Shown piece after piece: positions 40,312 through 48,283 of a stretch of DNA of 64,000 nucleotides. Under the pieces are notes generated by a model that was given only the letters and a program-made list of their open reading frames with translations, was not told where the DNA came from and did no database searches. Both the position numbers and the translations under genes were made by a program. Numbering within the stretch: position 1 is the first letter of the stretch; every line of letters starts with the position of its first letter. The stretch spans positions 1,116,001 through 1,180,000 of the forward strand of contig JAWKRT010000002.1 of assembly GCA_041389495.1 (NCBI GenBank), written 5' to 3'. The DNA comes from Myxococcota bacterium (GTDB lineage: Bacteria; Myxococcota_A; UBA9160; UBA4427).

Positions 40312-41993
40312 GCGCGCGCACCGGTGCGCGCGAGCGCGCGGCCTTCGCCGCGCTCGTCGCGCTCCAGCTCGTTCCCGTCTGGGCCTTCGGGCCGTTCGCG
40401 ACGCAGGACGGTGCGACGCACCTGTTCAACGCCGTCGCGCTCGCGGAGTGGTCCGACCCCGCGCGCGCGCTGCTGCGCGAGGTGTTCGCGGTCTCGCGCG
40501 AGCCGAACCCGAACTGGACGGCGCAGCTCGTGCTCGCGGCGCTCGCGCGCGCGCTCGACCCGGACGTCGCGGAGCGCGTGCTCGTCTCGGCGTACGTCGT
40601 GGGCCTCCCGCTCGCGCTGCACGCGCTCCTGCGCGCGCTCGGGCACGCGCGGCCGTGGCTCGCCCTCGCCGCCGTGCCGCTCGCGCACGGCTTCGCGCTC
40701 GGCATGGGCCTCTACAACTTCTGCCTGAGCGTCGCGCTGTGGGCGTGGGCGCTCGCGCTGTACGTGCGCGCGGCGGAGCGTGGCGGCGTCGCGCGCTTCG
40801 CCGCGTTCGGCGCCGCGTGCGTGCTGCTCTACTTCACGCACGTCGTCTCGACGCTCGCGCTGGCGGTGACGATCGGCGCGCTCGAGCTCGCGGAGCTCGC
40901 GCGCGCGCCGCGCGCGTGGCGCGCGCAGGCCGCGCGCGTCGGCCGGGCCGCCGTCGCGGCGCTTCCGTGCGCGCTCCTCGTGCTGTGGTTCGCGAGCTCG
41001 GAGGGCGGGCCGGCGGGTCTCGTGTTCGCGGGTCGCGCCGTGCTCGTGAACGTGCGCAACACGTTCGCGCTCGTCTTCTTCTCGGCCTGGGGCGACCAGG
41101 ACGTCGCGCCGCTCGCTCCGATGCTCTTCGCGCTCGCGCTGCTCGCGACGTCGCTCGACCGCCGCGGCGCGCGCCACCCGGCCGCGCGCGGGCTCGGCAT
41201 CGCCGCGCTCGCGCTGCTCGCGCTCGCGGTCGTGATGCCGTCGTCGTCGCTCGCCGGCGAGATGCTGACGCCGCGCCTCGTCCTCTACCCCGTGCTGCTC
41301 GCCGCCGCGTGGATCGGCGCGCGCACGCCCGACGCCGACGGCGCCGGCGGCGCCGGCACGGGCGACGCGGGTAGAGCGGGCCGCGCGGGCGACGCGACGG
41401 GCAGTGCGGGCCCGCGGCCCGCGAGCCTCGCAGGCGTCGCGCTCGGCCTCGCGGCGCTGCTCGCGGCCGCGGTCGCCGCGCTCGACCAGCGCGCTGCGTC
41501 GGCGGAGCTCGCCGCCTATCACGCGTGCGACGCCGCGATTCCGGAGGGCGCCGTGCTGCTCCCGCTCACGTTCGAGCCGACGGCGCGCTTCGCGGGCGTG
41601 GGCTCGCTCTACGCGCCGGTCGACCCCTTCGTCCACGCCGGCGCGCGCTCGGCCCTCCGCCGCGGCGCGGTGAACCTCGACAACCACACCGCCGAGAACG
41701 GCAACCACCCGCTCGTGTGGCGCGCGGGCTTCGTGCCGGTGCGCACGATCGGCTGCGTCGAGTGCATGCCGCCCGTCGACCTCGACCTCGAGGCCTACCC
41801 GCGGCCCGTCGACGCCGTGCTGCTGTGGAAGGCGCCCGCGAGCGTGCCCGGCGCCCTCGGGCGTGCGCTCGCGCGCGACTACGCGCTCGCCTGCGGCGCC
41901 GAGCCGGGTGCGCGCACGCAGCTCTGGGTGCGGCGTGCGCGCGGCGCCCGCGAGCCCGCCGCGGTGCCGCGCGCGCCGGAGGGCGGCGCGTGA
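40308..41993 (+). CDS. Polytopic membrane protein, glycosyltransferase-C-like
   Basis: A 561-residue integral membrane protein with about ten hydrophobic helices and a soluble C-terminal domain from about residue 400. The first loop after TM1 carries QDGATHLFNAVALAEW, a DG..H pattern reminiscent of GT-C/PMT-type glycosyltransferases that use polyprenyl-linked sugars; that resemblance is weak. A low-complexity GADGAGGAGTGDAGRAGRAGD loop lies near residue 345. The C-terminal part has two Cys in TIGCVECMP. The ATG at 40308 overlaps the EmrB stop, and its end overlaps the next GTG, so it is an integral member of the efflux operon. A role in modifying the exported compound or a lipid is inference. 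Confidence 0.8.
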   Translation: MSARTGARERAAFAALVALQLVPVWAFGPFATQDGATHLFNAVALAEWSDPARALLREVFAVSREPNPNWTAQLVLAALARALDPDVAERVLVSAYVVGLPLALHALLRALGHARPWLALAAVPLAHGFALGMGLYNFCLSVALWAWALALYVRAAERGGVARFAAFGAACVLLYFTHVVSTLALAVTIGALELAELARAPRAWRAQAARVGRAAVAALPCALLVLWFASSEGGPAGLVFAGRAVLVNVRNTFALVFFSAWGDQDVAPLAPMLFALALLATSLDRRGARHPAARGLGIAALALLALAVVMPSSSLAGEMLTPRLVLYPVLLAAAWIGARTPDADGAGGAGTGDAGRAGRAGDATGSAGPRPASLAGVALGLAALLAAAVAALDQRAASAELAAYHACDAAIPEGAVLLPLTFEPTARFAGVGSLYAPVDPFVHAGARSALRRGAVNLDNHTAENGNHPLVWRAGFVPVRTIGCVECMPPVDLDLEAYPRPVDAVLLWKAPASVPGALGRALARDYALACGAEPGARTQLWVRRARGAREPAAVPRAPEGGA

Positions 41994-43267
41994 GCCCGGA
42001 CGCGCCGCGCGGGCGCGGGCTCCTCGGTGCCTTCGGTGTCTATCGCGACGCCCGCCTGCTCGCGATCTTCGGCATGGGCATCGCGAGCGGGCTGCCTCTC
42101 CTGCTCACGACGTCGACGCTCGCCTACTGGCTCGCGCGCGAAGGCCTCGACACGACGTCGATCGGCCTGTTCGCCGCGGTGGGCCTGCCGTACGCGCTCA
42201 AGTTCCTGTGGGCGCCGGTGCTCGATCGCGTCGCGTGGCCCGGCATCGGGCGCCTCGGCCGGCGACGCTCGTGGATCCTCGCGACGCAGGCCGGGCTCGT
42301 CGCGGCGATCCTCGCGCTCGGCGGCGCCGAGCCCGCGGCGCGGCCGCTCGCGACCGGCCTGCTGGCCCTCGCGATCGCCTTCCTGTCCGCGACGCAGGAC
42401 GTCGCCGTCGACGCGTATCGCATCGAGATCCTGGGGACGCACGAGCAGGGGCCGGGCGCGGCCGCGACACAGGCGGGCTATCGCGTCGGCCTCGTGCTGG
42501 CCGGTGCGGGTGCGATCGCGCTCTCGGACTTCGTCGCCTGGAACCTCGTCTTCGCGTCGCTCGCGGGCGTGCAGGCGCTCGCGATGCTCTTCGTCGTCGC
42601 CGCGCCCGAGCCCGCGCCGACCGCGGGCGCCTCGATCGCGGACGCGCCGATCGCGCGCGCGTGGGTCGAGCCGCTCGCCGACGTGCTCCGCTGGCCGCGC
42701 GTCGGTGCCATCCTCGCGTTCGCACTGCTGTACAAGCTCGGCGACGCGGTCGCGGGCGCGATGGCGAGCCCGTTCTACGTCGACCTCGGGTTCTCGGGCG
42801 TCGAGATCGCGAGCGTGACGAAGGTGGCGGGCGTCGCCGCGCAGGTCGTCGGCATCGCGGCGGGCGGCGTGCTCGTCGCGCGCGCGCGGCTCGGGCCGGC
42901 GCTCCTCGTCGGCGGCGTGCTGCAGGCGGCGACGAACCTGCTGTTCTCGTGGCTCGCGGGCGAAGGCCACGACGTCGCCGCGCTCGCGGTGGCCGTCGTC
43001 GCGGACAGCTTCACGGGCGGCGTCGCTGCCACGGCCTTCGTCGCGTACTTCTCGGGCTGGAGCCGCGGGCCGTACAGCGCGTCGCAGTACGCGCTCCTCA
43101 CGTCGCTCATGGCGCTCGGGCGCGCGCTCTTCGGCGCGGCCTCCGGGTGGCTCGCCGCAGAGCTCGGATGGGGCGCGTTCTTCGCGCTCACCGCCGCGCT
43201 CGCGCTTCCCGGCCTCGCGCTGATCGCCGTGGTGCCGCAGCCCGGCGAGCGCGGGGAACGTAGTTAG
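41990..43267 (+). CDS. AmpG-family MFS transporter
   Basis: A 425-residue 12-TM carrier of the AmpG muropeptide permease-like branch: GMGIASGLPLLLTTSTLAYWLAREGLDTTSIGLF, LPYALKFLWAPVLDRV, FLSATQDVAVDAYRIEIL, and SQYALLTSLMALGRALFGAASGWLA. Related to the carrier at 21722 but clearly a different paralogue. AmpG proper imports anhydro-muropeptides; the true cargo here is unknown. The GTG at 41990 overlaps the stop of the preceding gene and has GGAGGG upstream. It ends the five-gene operon, with stops overlapping those of the convergent SLC13 gene. Confidence 0.9.
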   Translation: MSPDAPRGRGLLGAFGVYRDARLLAIFGMGIASGLPLLLTTSTLAYWLAREGLDTTSIGLFAAVGLPYALKFLWAPVLDRVAWPGIGRLGRRRSWILATQAGLVAAILALGGAEPAARPLATGLLALAIAFLSATQDVAVDAYRIEILGTHEQGPGAAATQAGYRVGLVLAGAGAIALSDFVAWNLVFASLAGVQALAMLFVVAAPEPAPTAGASIADAPIARAWVEPLADVLRWPRVGAILAFALLYKLGDAVAGAMASPFYVDLGFSGVEIASVTKVAGVAAQVVGIAAGGVLVARARLGPALLVGGVLQAATNLLFSWLAGEGHDVAALAVAVVADSFTGGVAATAFVAYFSGWSRGPYSASQYALLTSLMALGRALFGAASGWLAAELGWGAFFALTAALALPGLALIAVVPQPGERGERS

Positions 43268-45015
43268 GCGGCGGCGATGATCCAGGCGAAGGTGAGCGCG
43301 CTGAGCGGGAGGCCGAGCCGCGCGTAGTCGCCGAAGCGGTAGCCGCCCGGTCCGTAGACCATCAGGTTCGTCTGGTAGCCGATGGGCGTGAGGAACGAGC
43401 ACGAGGCGGCGACGGCGACCGCGATCGCGAAGCGCCGCGGCTCGATGCCGACCTCGGTCGCGGTGGCCACGGCGATCGGGAACACGAGCGCGGCGGCGGC
43501 GTTGTTCGAGATGAACTCGGTCAGCGCGAACGTGGCGAGCACGACGGCCGCGAGGGCGAAGCGCCAGCCGAGGCCGGACGCGCCCTCGACGACGCGATGC
43601 GCGAGCGCAGCGGCGAGCCCGGAGTCCTCGATCGCGGCGCCGATGCCGAAGGACGCCGCGATGACGACGAGCACGTCGATCTCGATCGACGCGCGCGCCT
43701 CGTGCACCGTGAGTGCGCGCGTCGCGACGACGGCGAGCGCGCCGAGCAAGGACGCGTGCAGGATCGGCAGCGCGCCGCTGCCCGCGACGACGACGACGCC
43801 GAAGGCGATCGCCGCCGGCAGCACGCCGCGAACGCCGCGGGGCCGCACCGGCGTGGCGTCGTCGTCGGCGACGACGACGAAGTCCGGGCGGTCGCTCCAG
43901 CGCGCGGAGAATCCCTCGTCGGCGAGCAGCAGCAACGTATCGCCGAGTCGCAGCTTCACGGCGCCGAGCTTCGCCGCGACGGGCGCGCCCTCGCGGTGGA
44001 TGCCGACGATCGCCGCGCCGTAGCGCGCGCGGAAGCCGACCTCCTTGGGTGTCCTCCCGAGCAGCGGTGAAGCGGGACCGAGCACGACCTCGACGAGCCC
44101 GTGCGCGTTGCCGTCGAGCCCGAGCAGGTGCGAGTGCTCGGCCGACACGAGGCCCGCGTGCGCGCGGAGCTCGGCCACGTCGCGCGCCTCGCCGACGAAG
44201 AGCAGGTGGTCGCCCGCCTGCAGCACGGTCTCCGGCGTGGCCGGCGCGAGCGGCTCGCCCGCGCGCTCGATCTGCGCGAGGAAGACCCGCTCGAGGCTGC
44301 GCAGGCGCGCCGCCTCGACGGTGCGCCCGACGAGCGGGCCGCGCGGGTCGACGAGCATGCGCACGACGAACTCGCGCTCGGCGGCAGCGAGGCGGCTGCG
44401 CGGCGAGTCCCGGTCCGGCAAGAGGCGCGGCGCCGTCCACGCGAGCAGCGCGACGCCGAGCGCGGCGAGCGGCGCGCCGACGCGCGAGATCTCGAACACG
44501 CCGAGCGGCTCGCCGCCCGCCGCGTCGAGCAATCCCGAGACGACGAGGTTCGTCGACGTGCCGAGCGTCGTCGCCACGCCGCCGAGCACGACCGCGAACG
44601 ACAGCGGCATCAGCGTGCGCGAAGGCGGGACGCGCTGCGCCTCGGAAGCGCGCAGGATCCCGGGCATCAGCACCGCGAGGATGGGTGTGTTGTTGAGGAA
44701 CGCGGAGGCGGCGGCGGAGGGCACGAGCAGGCGCAGCAGGCCCCGCACGGGAGCCTCTCCGGCGACGACGGCGCCGCGCAGCAGGGGTCGGAGTACGCCG
44801 CTGCGCTCGACGGCGCGCGCGACCACGTAGAGCGCGGCGACCGTCATCGGCGCCGCGTTCGCGAAGCCGGCGAAGGCGCGCCGCTCGTCGACGACGCCGA
44901 GCGAGAGGAGCGCGACGAGCGCGCCGACGACCGCGATCGCCGGCGACGTCCCGCGCACCATGAGCGCGAACATCGCGACGACGACGCACGAGGTGGCCCA
45001 TGCCGCGGCGGTCAC
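43264..45015 (-). CDS. SLC13/DASS-type anion transporter with TrkA-C domains
   Basis: A 583-residue inner-membrane transporter of the SLC13/ArsB-NhaD superfamily. The first half has helices WATSCVVVAMFALMVRG and AFLNNTPILAVLMPGIL. Two cytoplasmic RCK-C/TrkA-C domains are inserted at about residues 200-370 (DHLLFVGEARDVAELRAH and LGDTLLLLADEGFSARW). The second half ends with FALTEFISNNAAAALVFPIAVATA and CSFLTPIGYQTNLMVYGPGGYRF. The paired NNTP and SNNAA re-entrant motifs are the substrate gate. Bacterial members carry sulfate or dicarboxylates. The GTG at 45015 follows TACGCT by 8 bp with no ribosome site, another leaderless-type start. Confidence 0.92.
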   Translation of the reverse strand: MTAAAWATSCVVVAMFALMVRGTSPAIAVVGALVALLSLGVVDERRAFAGFANAAPMTVAALYVVARAVERSGVLRPLLRGAVVAGEAPVRGLLRLLVPSAAASAFLNNTPILAVLMPGILRASEAQRVPPSRTLMPLSFAVVLGGVATTLGTSTNLVVSGLLDAAGGEPLGVFEISRVGAPLAALGVALLAWTAPRLLPDRDSPRSRLAAAEREFVVRMLVDPRGPLVGRTVEAARLRSLERVFLAQIERAGEPLAPATPETVLQAGDHLLFVGEARDVAELRAHAGLVSAEHSHLLGLDGNAHGLVEVVLGPASPLLGRTPKEVGFRARYGAAIVGIHREGAPVAAKLGAVKLRLGDTLLLLADEGFSARWSDRPDFVVVADDDATPVRPRGVRGVLPAAIAFGVVVVAGSGALPILHASLLGALAVVATRALTVHEARASIEIDVLVVIAASFGIGAAIEDSGLAAALAHRVVEGASGLGWRFALAAVVLATFALTEFISNNAAAALVFPIAVATATEVGIEPRRFAIAVAVAASCSFLTPIGYQTNLMVYGPGGYRFGDYARLGLPLSALTFAWIIAAA

Positions 45016-45023
45016 GGCGCGGG

Positions 45024-45029
45024 AGCGTA
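45024..45029 (-). promoter_or_regulatory. Leaderless-type -10 element of SLC13 gene
   Basis: On the minus strand TACGCT is followed by CCCGCGCC and the GTG start, an 8-bp gap. Confidence 0.45.
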
Positions 45030-45087
45030 GGGCGGGCTCGGGTCGCGGGCGATGGGGGTCGCGCGGGGCTGCGCGCCGATCGTTCGC

Positions 45088-46203
45088 TCAGTCGAGCACG
45101 TCCGCCGCGACGAGCTCCTCGAGGTAGGGCGTGTCCCACCAGGAGAGCTGGAGCGCCTTGGCGCGCCGGAAGAACATCTGCTGGTCGTACTCGATGGTGA
45201 ACGCGACGCCGCCCCAGATCTGGGCGCACACGCGCGTCGTCTCGCGATAGGTCTCGCAGCAGAAGAGCTTCGCCATCGGGGCGAGGCGCGCGACCTCGCG
45301 CCCCTGCGCGCGGTTCCAGGCCGCCTCCCACACGAGCACGCGGCCGCCGTCGATGCGCGTCGACGCGTCGGCCATGTAGTGCGCGAGGGCCTGGAAGGCG
45401 CCGAGCGGCTTGTCGAACTGCACGCGCTGCTTGGCGTAGTCGACGGTCTCCTCGAGGCAGCGCTGCGCGCCGCCGACCGCGGAGGCCGCGAGCAGCACGA
45501 TGCCGTCGTGCATCGCGGCGTTCCACGTCGCCCATCCGGTTCCCGGCGCACCGATGCGCGCGCTCGCGGGAACGCGCACGCCCGCGAGCTCGACGCGGTA
45601 CTGCGGGTCGCGGCCCTGCGCGAGCACGTGCTTCATCGTCACGCCCTTCGCCTGCGGATCGACGAGGAAGAGGTCGACGCCCGCGTCGGTGCGCGCCAGC
45701 ACGATCAGGCGATCGGCCGAGCTCGCGTAGCCGACGTGGCGCTTCACGCCGTCGAGCACGAAGTCGCCCCCGTCGGCCTTCGCGCGAAGTGCGATGCCGC
45801 GCTCGCCGTAGCCGCGGTCGGGCTCGAGCCAGGCCGGCGTCAGGATGGCGTCGCCGCTCGCGATCTTCGGCAGCCACTCCTGCTTCTGCTCGTCGCTCCC
45901 CGCGGCGAGCAGCACGCCCGCGCCCATCACGCACGAGACGAAGTGCGGGACGGGCGCCATCGCGCGGCCGATCTCCTCGTACACGAGCGCGGCGTCGAAC
46001 AGCGTCATGCCGCCGCCGCCGTACGACTCGGGGATCAGGATGCCGTTCAGCCCGAGCTCGCCCATCTGCTTCCACAGGTCGTCGGGGTAGCCCTTCGGGT
46101 CGTCTTCCATCAGACGGACCGTCTCCGCGGTCGAGTGCTCTTCGAGCATCGAGCGCGTCATGTCGACGATCATCTGCTGCTCTTCGGTGAGGTCGAGGTC
46201 CAT
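45088..46203 (-). CDS. Acyl-CoA dehydrogenase, second of a pair
   Basis: A 371-residue flavoprotein acyl-CoA dehydrogenase. FAD/substrate motifs: N-terminal helix domain (MDLDLTEEQQMIVDMTRSMLEEH), ESYGGGGMTLFDAALVYEEIGRAMAP, a less conserved middle barrel (TPAWLEPDRGYGERGIALRAKADGG) and a C-terminal helical domain with YAKQRVQFDKPLGAFQALAHYMAD. The catalytic Glu expected near residue 360 is not obvious: IEYDQQMFFRRAKALQLSWWD has no typical YEG. It may be the non-catalytic partner of a heteromeric enzyme, as in ChsE/FadE-type alpha2-beta2 dehydrogenases. It lies 14 bp after the other ACAD gene. The ATG at 46203 has a GGAG nearby. Confidence 0.9.
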   Translation of the reverse strand: MDLDLTEEQQMIVDMTRSMLEEHSTAETVRLMEDDPKGYPDDLWKQMGELGLNGILIPESYGGGGMTLFDAALVYEEIGRAMAPVPHFVSCVMGAGVLLAAGSDEQKQEWLPKIASGDAILTPAWLEPDRGYGERGIALRAKADGGDFVLDGVKRHVGYASSADRLIVLARTDAGVDLFLVDPQAKGVTMKHVLAQGRDPQYRVELAGVRVPASARIGAPGTGWATWNAAMHDGIVLLAASAVGGAQRCLEETVDYAKQRVQFDKPLGAFQALAHYMADASTRIDGGRVLVWEAAWNRAQGREVARLAPMAKLFCCETYRETTRVCAQIWGGVAFTIEYDQQMFFRRAKALQLSWWDTPYLEELVAADVLD

Positions 46204-46217
46204 CGGAGGGGCTCCCG

Positions 46218-47399
46218 CTAGAAGTTCTTGGGCAGGCCGAGGTGCCGGCGCGCGATGATGTTCTTCTGGATCTCGGACGCACCGCCGCCGACGGTCTCGT
46301 TCATCGTCGCGCGATAGGCGCCCTCGAAGCGGCCGAGCAGGGGCGCCTCGTCCTGGCCTTCCATGATCGTGCCGGTCGCGCCCATGATGTCGAGCGCGTC
46401 CTTGCACACGCGCTGCGACAGCGTCGTCGTGAACAGCTTGTACTGCGACGACTCGACGGTCGGCGGCTTGCCGCCGCTCTTCGCCGCGCACACGAAGCGC
46501 GTGCTGAGCGCCTTGGCGACCGCCGTGTCGGTCACGATCTGCGCGATCGTGCGGCGCACGTTCGGGTCGTCCTTGAGCGGCTCGTCGTCGCGCGTCGCCT
46601 GCTTCACCCAGTCGACGAGCACGTTGGTGCGGTTCGCGATCGGCGAGAGCGTGAACATCGTGAAGCGCTCGAGGTCGAGCGCCTCGGAGATGTACTGGAA
46701 GCCCTTGCCGCGCTGTCCGACGAGGTAGTCGTCGGGCACGAACACGTCGTGGAAGAAGACCTGGTTCGTCGTGTCCTTGCCGATCGTCGGGAGGCTCTGG
46801 ACCTCGAGGCCCGGGTGGTCCATCGGGATCAGGAAGAGCGAGAGGCCGTCGTGCTTCGGCTTGTCCGGGTCGGTGCGCGCGCCCACCCAGTACCAGTCGG
46901 CGAAGTGCGCGGACGTCGTCCACATCTTCTGGCCGTTCAGCAGCCAGCCGCCGTCGACCTTCTCGGCCTTGAGCTGCATGTTCGCGGCGTCCGAGCCCGC
47001 GTTCGGCTCGCTGTAGCCGACGGCGAACTCGATCTCCGCGCGCAGGATCTTCGGAAGGAACTCCTGCTTCAGCTTGTCGCTGCCGTGGCGGATCAGCGTC
47101 TTGCCGATGATGCCGACGCCCTTGCCGATCTGCGGCGCGGCGTGCTTCGAGAGCGCTTCGTTCAGGATGTACTCGTAGACGCCCTCGATCTCCTGGCCGC
47201 CGTACTCCTTCGGCCACGACATCCCGAGCCAGCCCTTGTCGGCGAGCTTCTGCATGAACGCGCGGCGCTCGGGCGTATCCGAGAGCTGCGTGAAGTTCTC
47301 GCGGTGGTGGTCCATCACGACGGGGTCGTGGTTGTCGACGAGCCACTGCTCGACCTCGTCGGCGAACTTCTGCTCGATGGGGGAGAAGTCGAAGTCCAC
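46218..47399 (-). CDS. Acyl-CoA dehydrogenase, first of a pair
   Basis: A 393-residue acyl-CoA dehydrogenase, usual length. It begins VDFDFSPIEQKFADEVEQWL and has WPKEYGGQEIEGVYEYILNEALSKHAAP, the FAD-site VGYSEPNAGSDAANMQLKAEKVDGGWLLNGQKMWTT, and C-terminal GGGASEIQKNIIARRHLGLPKNF with the terminal flavin-binding motif. It dehydrogenates an acyl-CoA thioester, passing electrons to ETF. The partner gene 14 bp downstream is another ACAD, so a heteromeric enzyme is likely, as found for steroid side-chain or branched acyl-CoA. The GTG at 47399 has AGGAGG 7 bp upstream. Its promoter at 47582-47610 carries a palindromic operator. Confidence 0.93.
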   Translation of the reverse strand: MDFDFSPIEQKFADEVEQWLVDNHDPVVMDHHRENFTQLSDTPERRAFMQKLADKGWLGMSWPKEYGGQEIEGVYEYILNEALSKHAAPQIGKGVGIIGKTLIRHGSDKLKQEFLPKILRAEIEFAVGYSEPNAGSDAANMQLKAEKVDGGWLLNGQKMWTTSAHFADWYWVGARTDPDKPKHDGLSLFLIPMDHPGLEVQSLPTIGKDTTNQVFFHDVFVPDDYLVGQRGKGFQYISEALDLERFTMFTLSPIANRTNVLVDWVKQATRDDEPLKDDPNVRRTIAQIVTDTAVAKALSTRFVCAAKSGGKPPTVESSQYKLFTTTLSQRVCKDALDIMGATGTIMEGQDEAPLLGRFEGAYRATMNETVGGGASEIQKNIIARRHLGLPKNF

Positions 47400-47581
47400 G
47401 GAGCTTCCTCCTGAGGGTGTCGGGCTGCCGGCCGCACGCGGACCGGAGCGGTGCCGGCTCTCGCGCGCGCCGGAACCGTCGAGTCGTCGGCGGTCGCGTT
47501 CGGTCTCTTGCGGTCGCGGACCGTCGCGAACGGCGCAAACGGCGCGACCGCGCTCGTCACGCCGTCGCGCGCGGCGCCGGC

Positions 47582-47610
47582 ACGCTATACGAAACGAGGC
47601 GTATTGTAAA
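47582..47610 (-). promoter_or_regulatory. Promoter with a palindrome filling the -35/-10 spacer (acyl-CoA dehydrogenase operon)
   Basis: On the minus strand TTTACA (47605-47610), exactly 17 bp and TAGCGT (47582-47587). The spacer is filled by ATACG-8 bp-CGTAT (47587-47604). A repressor bound there would block polymerase. The patch is far more AT-rich than its surroundings. Confidence 0.65.
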
Positions 47611-47644
47611 TCGCCCCGCTCGCCCGTCGACTCCGATCCCGGAC

Positions 47645-47674
47645 TTGCCGCGGCGGCCGCGCGGCGGGCAGGCT
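47645..47674 (+). promoter_or_regulatory. Leaderless-type promoter of lipoprotein-S9 peptidase operon
   Basis: TTGCCG (47645-47650), 18 bp, CAGGCT (47669-47674), then 6 bp to the GTG at 47681. No Shine-Dalgarno is present. Confidence 0.4.
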
Positions 47675-47680
47675 GTGCGC

Positions 47681-48283
47681 GTGGCCCCCGTCCCTGCCTC
47701 TCGCGCCGCCCTCGCGTGCCTCGGCGTTCTCGCCATCGGCGCGCTCGTCGGTTGCGCCGCCTTCCGGCCGCTTCCGGAGGGCTCCGACTTCGCCCTCGCT
47801 CCCGACGAGGGCCTGCTCGTCGTCCACACCGAGACGGACCGCCCGATCGTGTACGTCGCGGTCGACGGCGAGCGCGTCGTGCGAGGGCTCGCGCGCGGCG
47901 TCCGCTACGAGATCGTCGTCGCGAAGGCGGGCTCCTATCGGTGGAGCGGGTTCATGCTCGCCGAGCGCGACGACGAGTCGCGCGTCCTGCGCAGCCGCGT
48001 GCAGACGCGGCGCGTGAACGACTACTGGCGATTCCGCGTCGAGCCGGGCGTCCTCAACTACCCCGGGCAGCTCGTCGTCTACACGGCCGGCGGCCTGCGC
48101 AAGGGCATCGCCGACGCCCGCGTCGTCGACCGCAGTGCGCTCGTGTACACGACGCTGCGCGAGTGGAATCGCGAGCTCGTCGATCGCTTCCCGCTCGTCT
48201 ACACGGGCGGCACGCGCGACGTCTTCCTCGAGCGCGTGGTCGGGCGCGGCGATGCCGCGCGCGAAGGAGCGGGAGCGCCGTGA
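47681..48283 (+). CDS. Putative lipoprotein of unknown function
   Basis: A 200-residue protein with a lipoprotein signal: VAPVPASRAALACLGVLAIGALVGC, lipobox LVGC at residues 22-25. The mature part has a PEGA-like or carboxypeptidase-like beta-sandwich (LVVHTETDRPIVYVAVDGERVVRGLARGVRYEIVVAKAGSYRW) and later strands with many Arg/Tyr (RVNDYWRFRVEPGVLNYPGQLVVYT). I do not recognise a family. The GTG at 47681 lies 6 bp after a -10-like element and has no ribosome site. Its end overlaps the start of an S9 peptidase gene (GTGA), implying a shared job at the cell envelope, perhaps peptide processing or anchoring (inference). Confidence 0.75.
   Translation: MAPVPASRAALACLGVLAIGALVGCAAFRPLPEGSDFALAPDEGLLVVHTETDRPIVYVAVDGERVVRGLARGVRYEIVVAKAGSYRWSGFMLAERDDESRVLRSRVQTRRVNDYWRFRVEPGVLNYPGQLVVYTAGGLRKGIADARVVDRSALVYTTLREWNRELVDRFPLVYTGGTRDVFLERVVGRGDAAREGAGAP

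Noticed and set aside
41341..41420. Gly/Ala/Asp-rich loop in the membrane protein as a collagen-like or mobile repeat
   Set aside because: Units are irregular and fit a low-complexity loop rather than a true tandem repeat.
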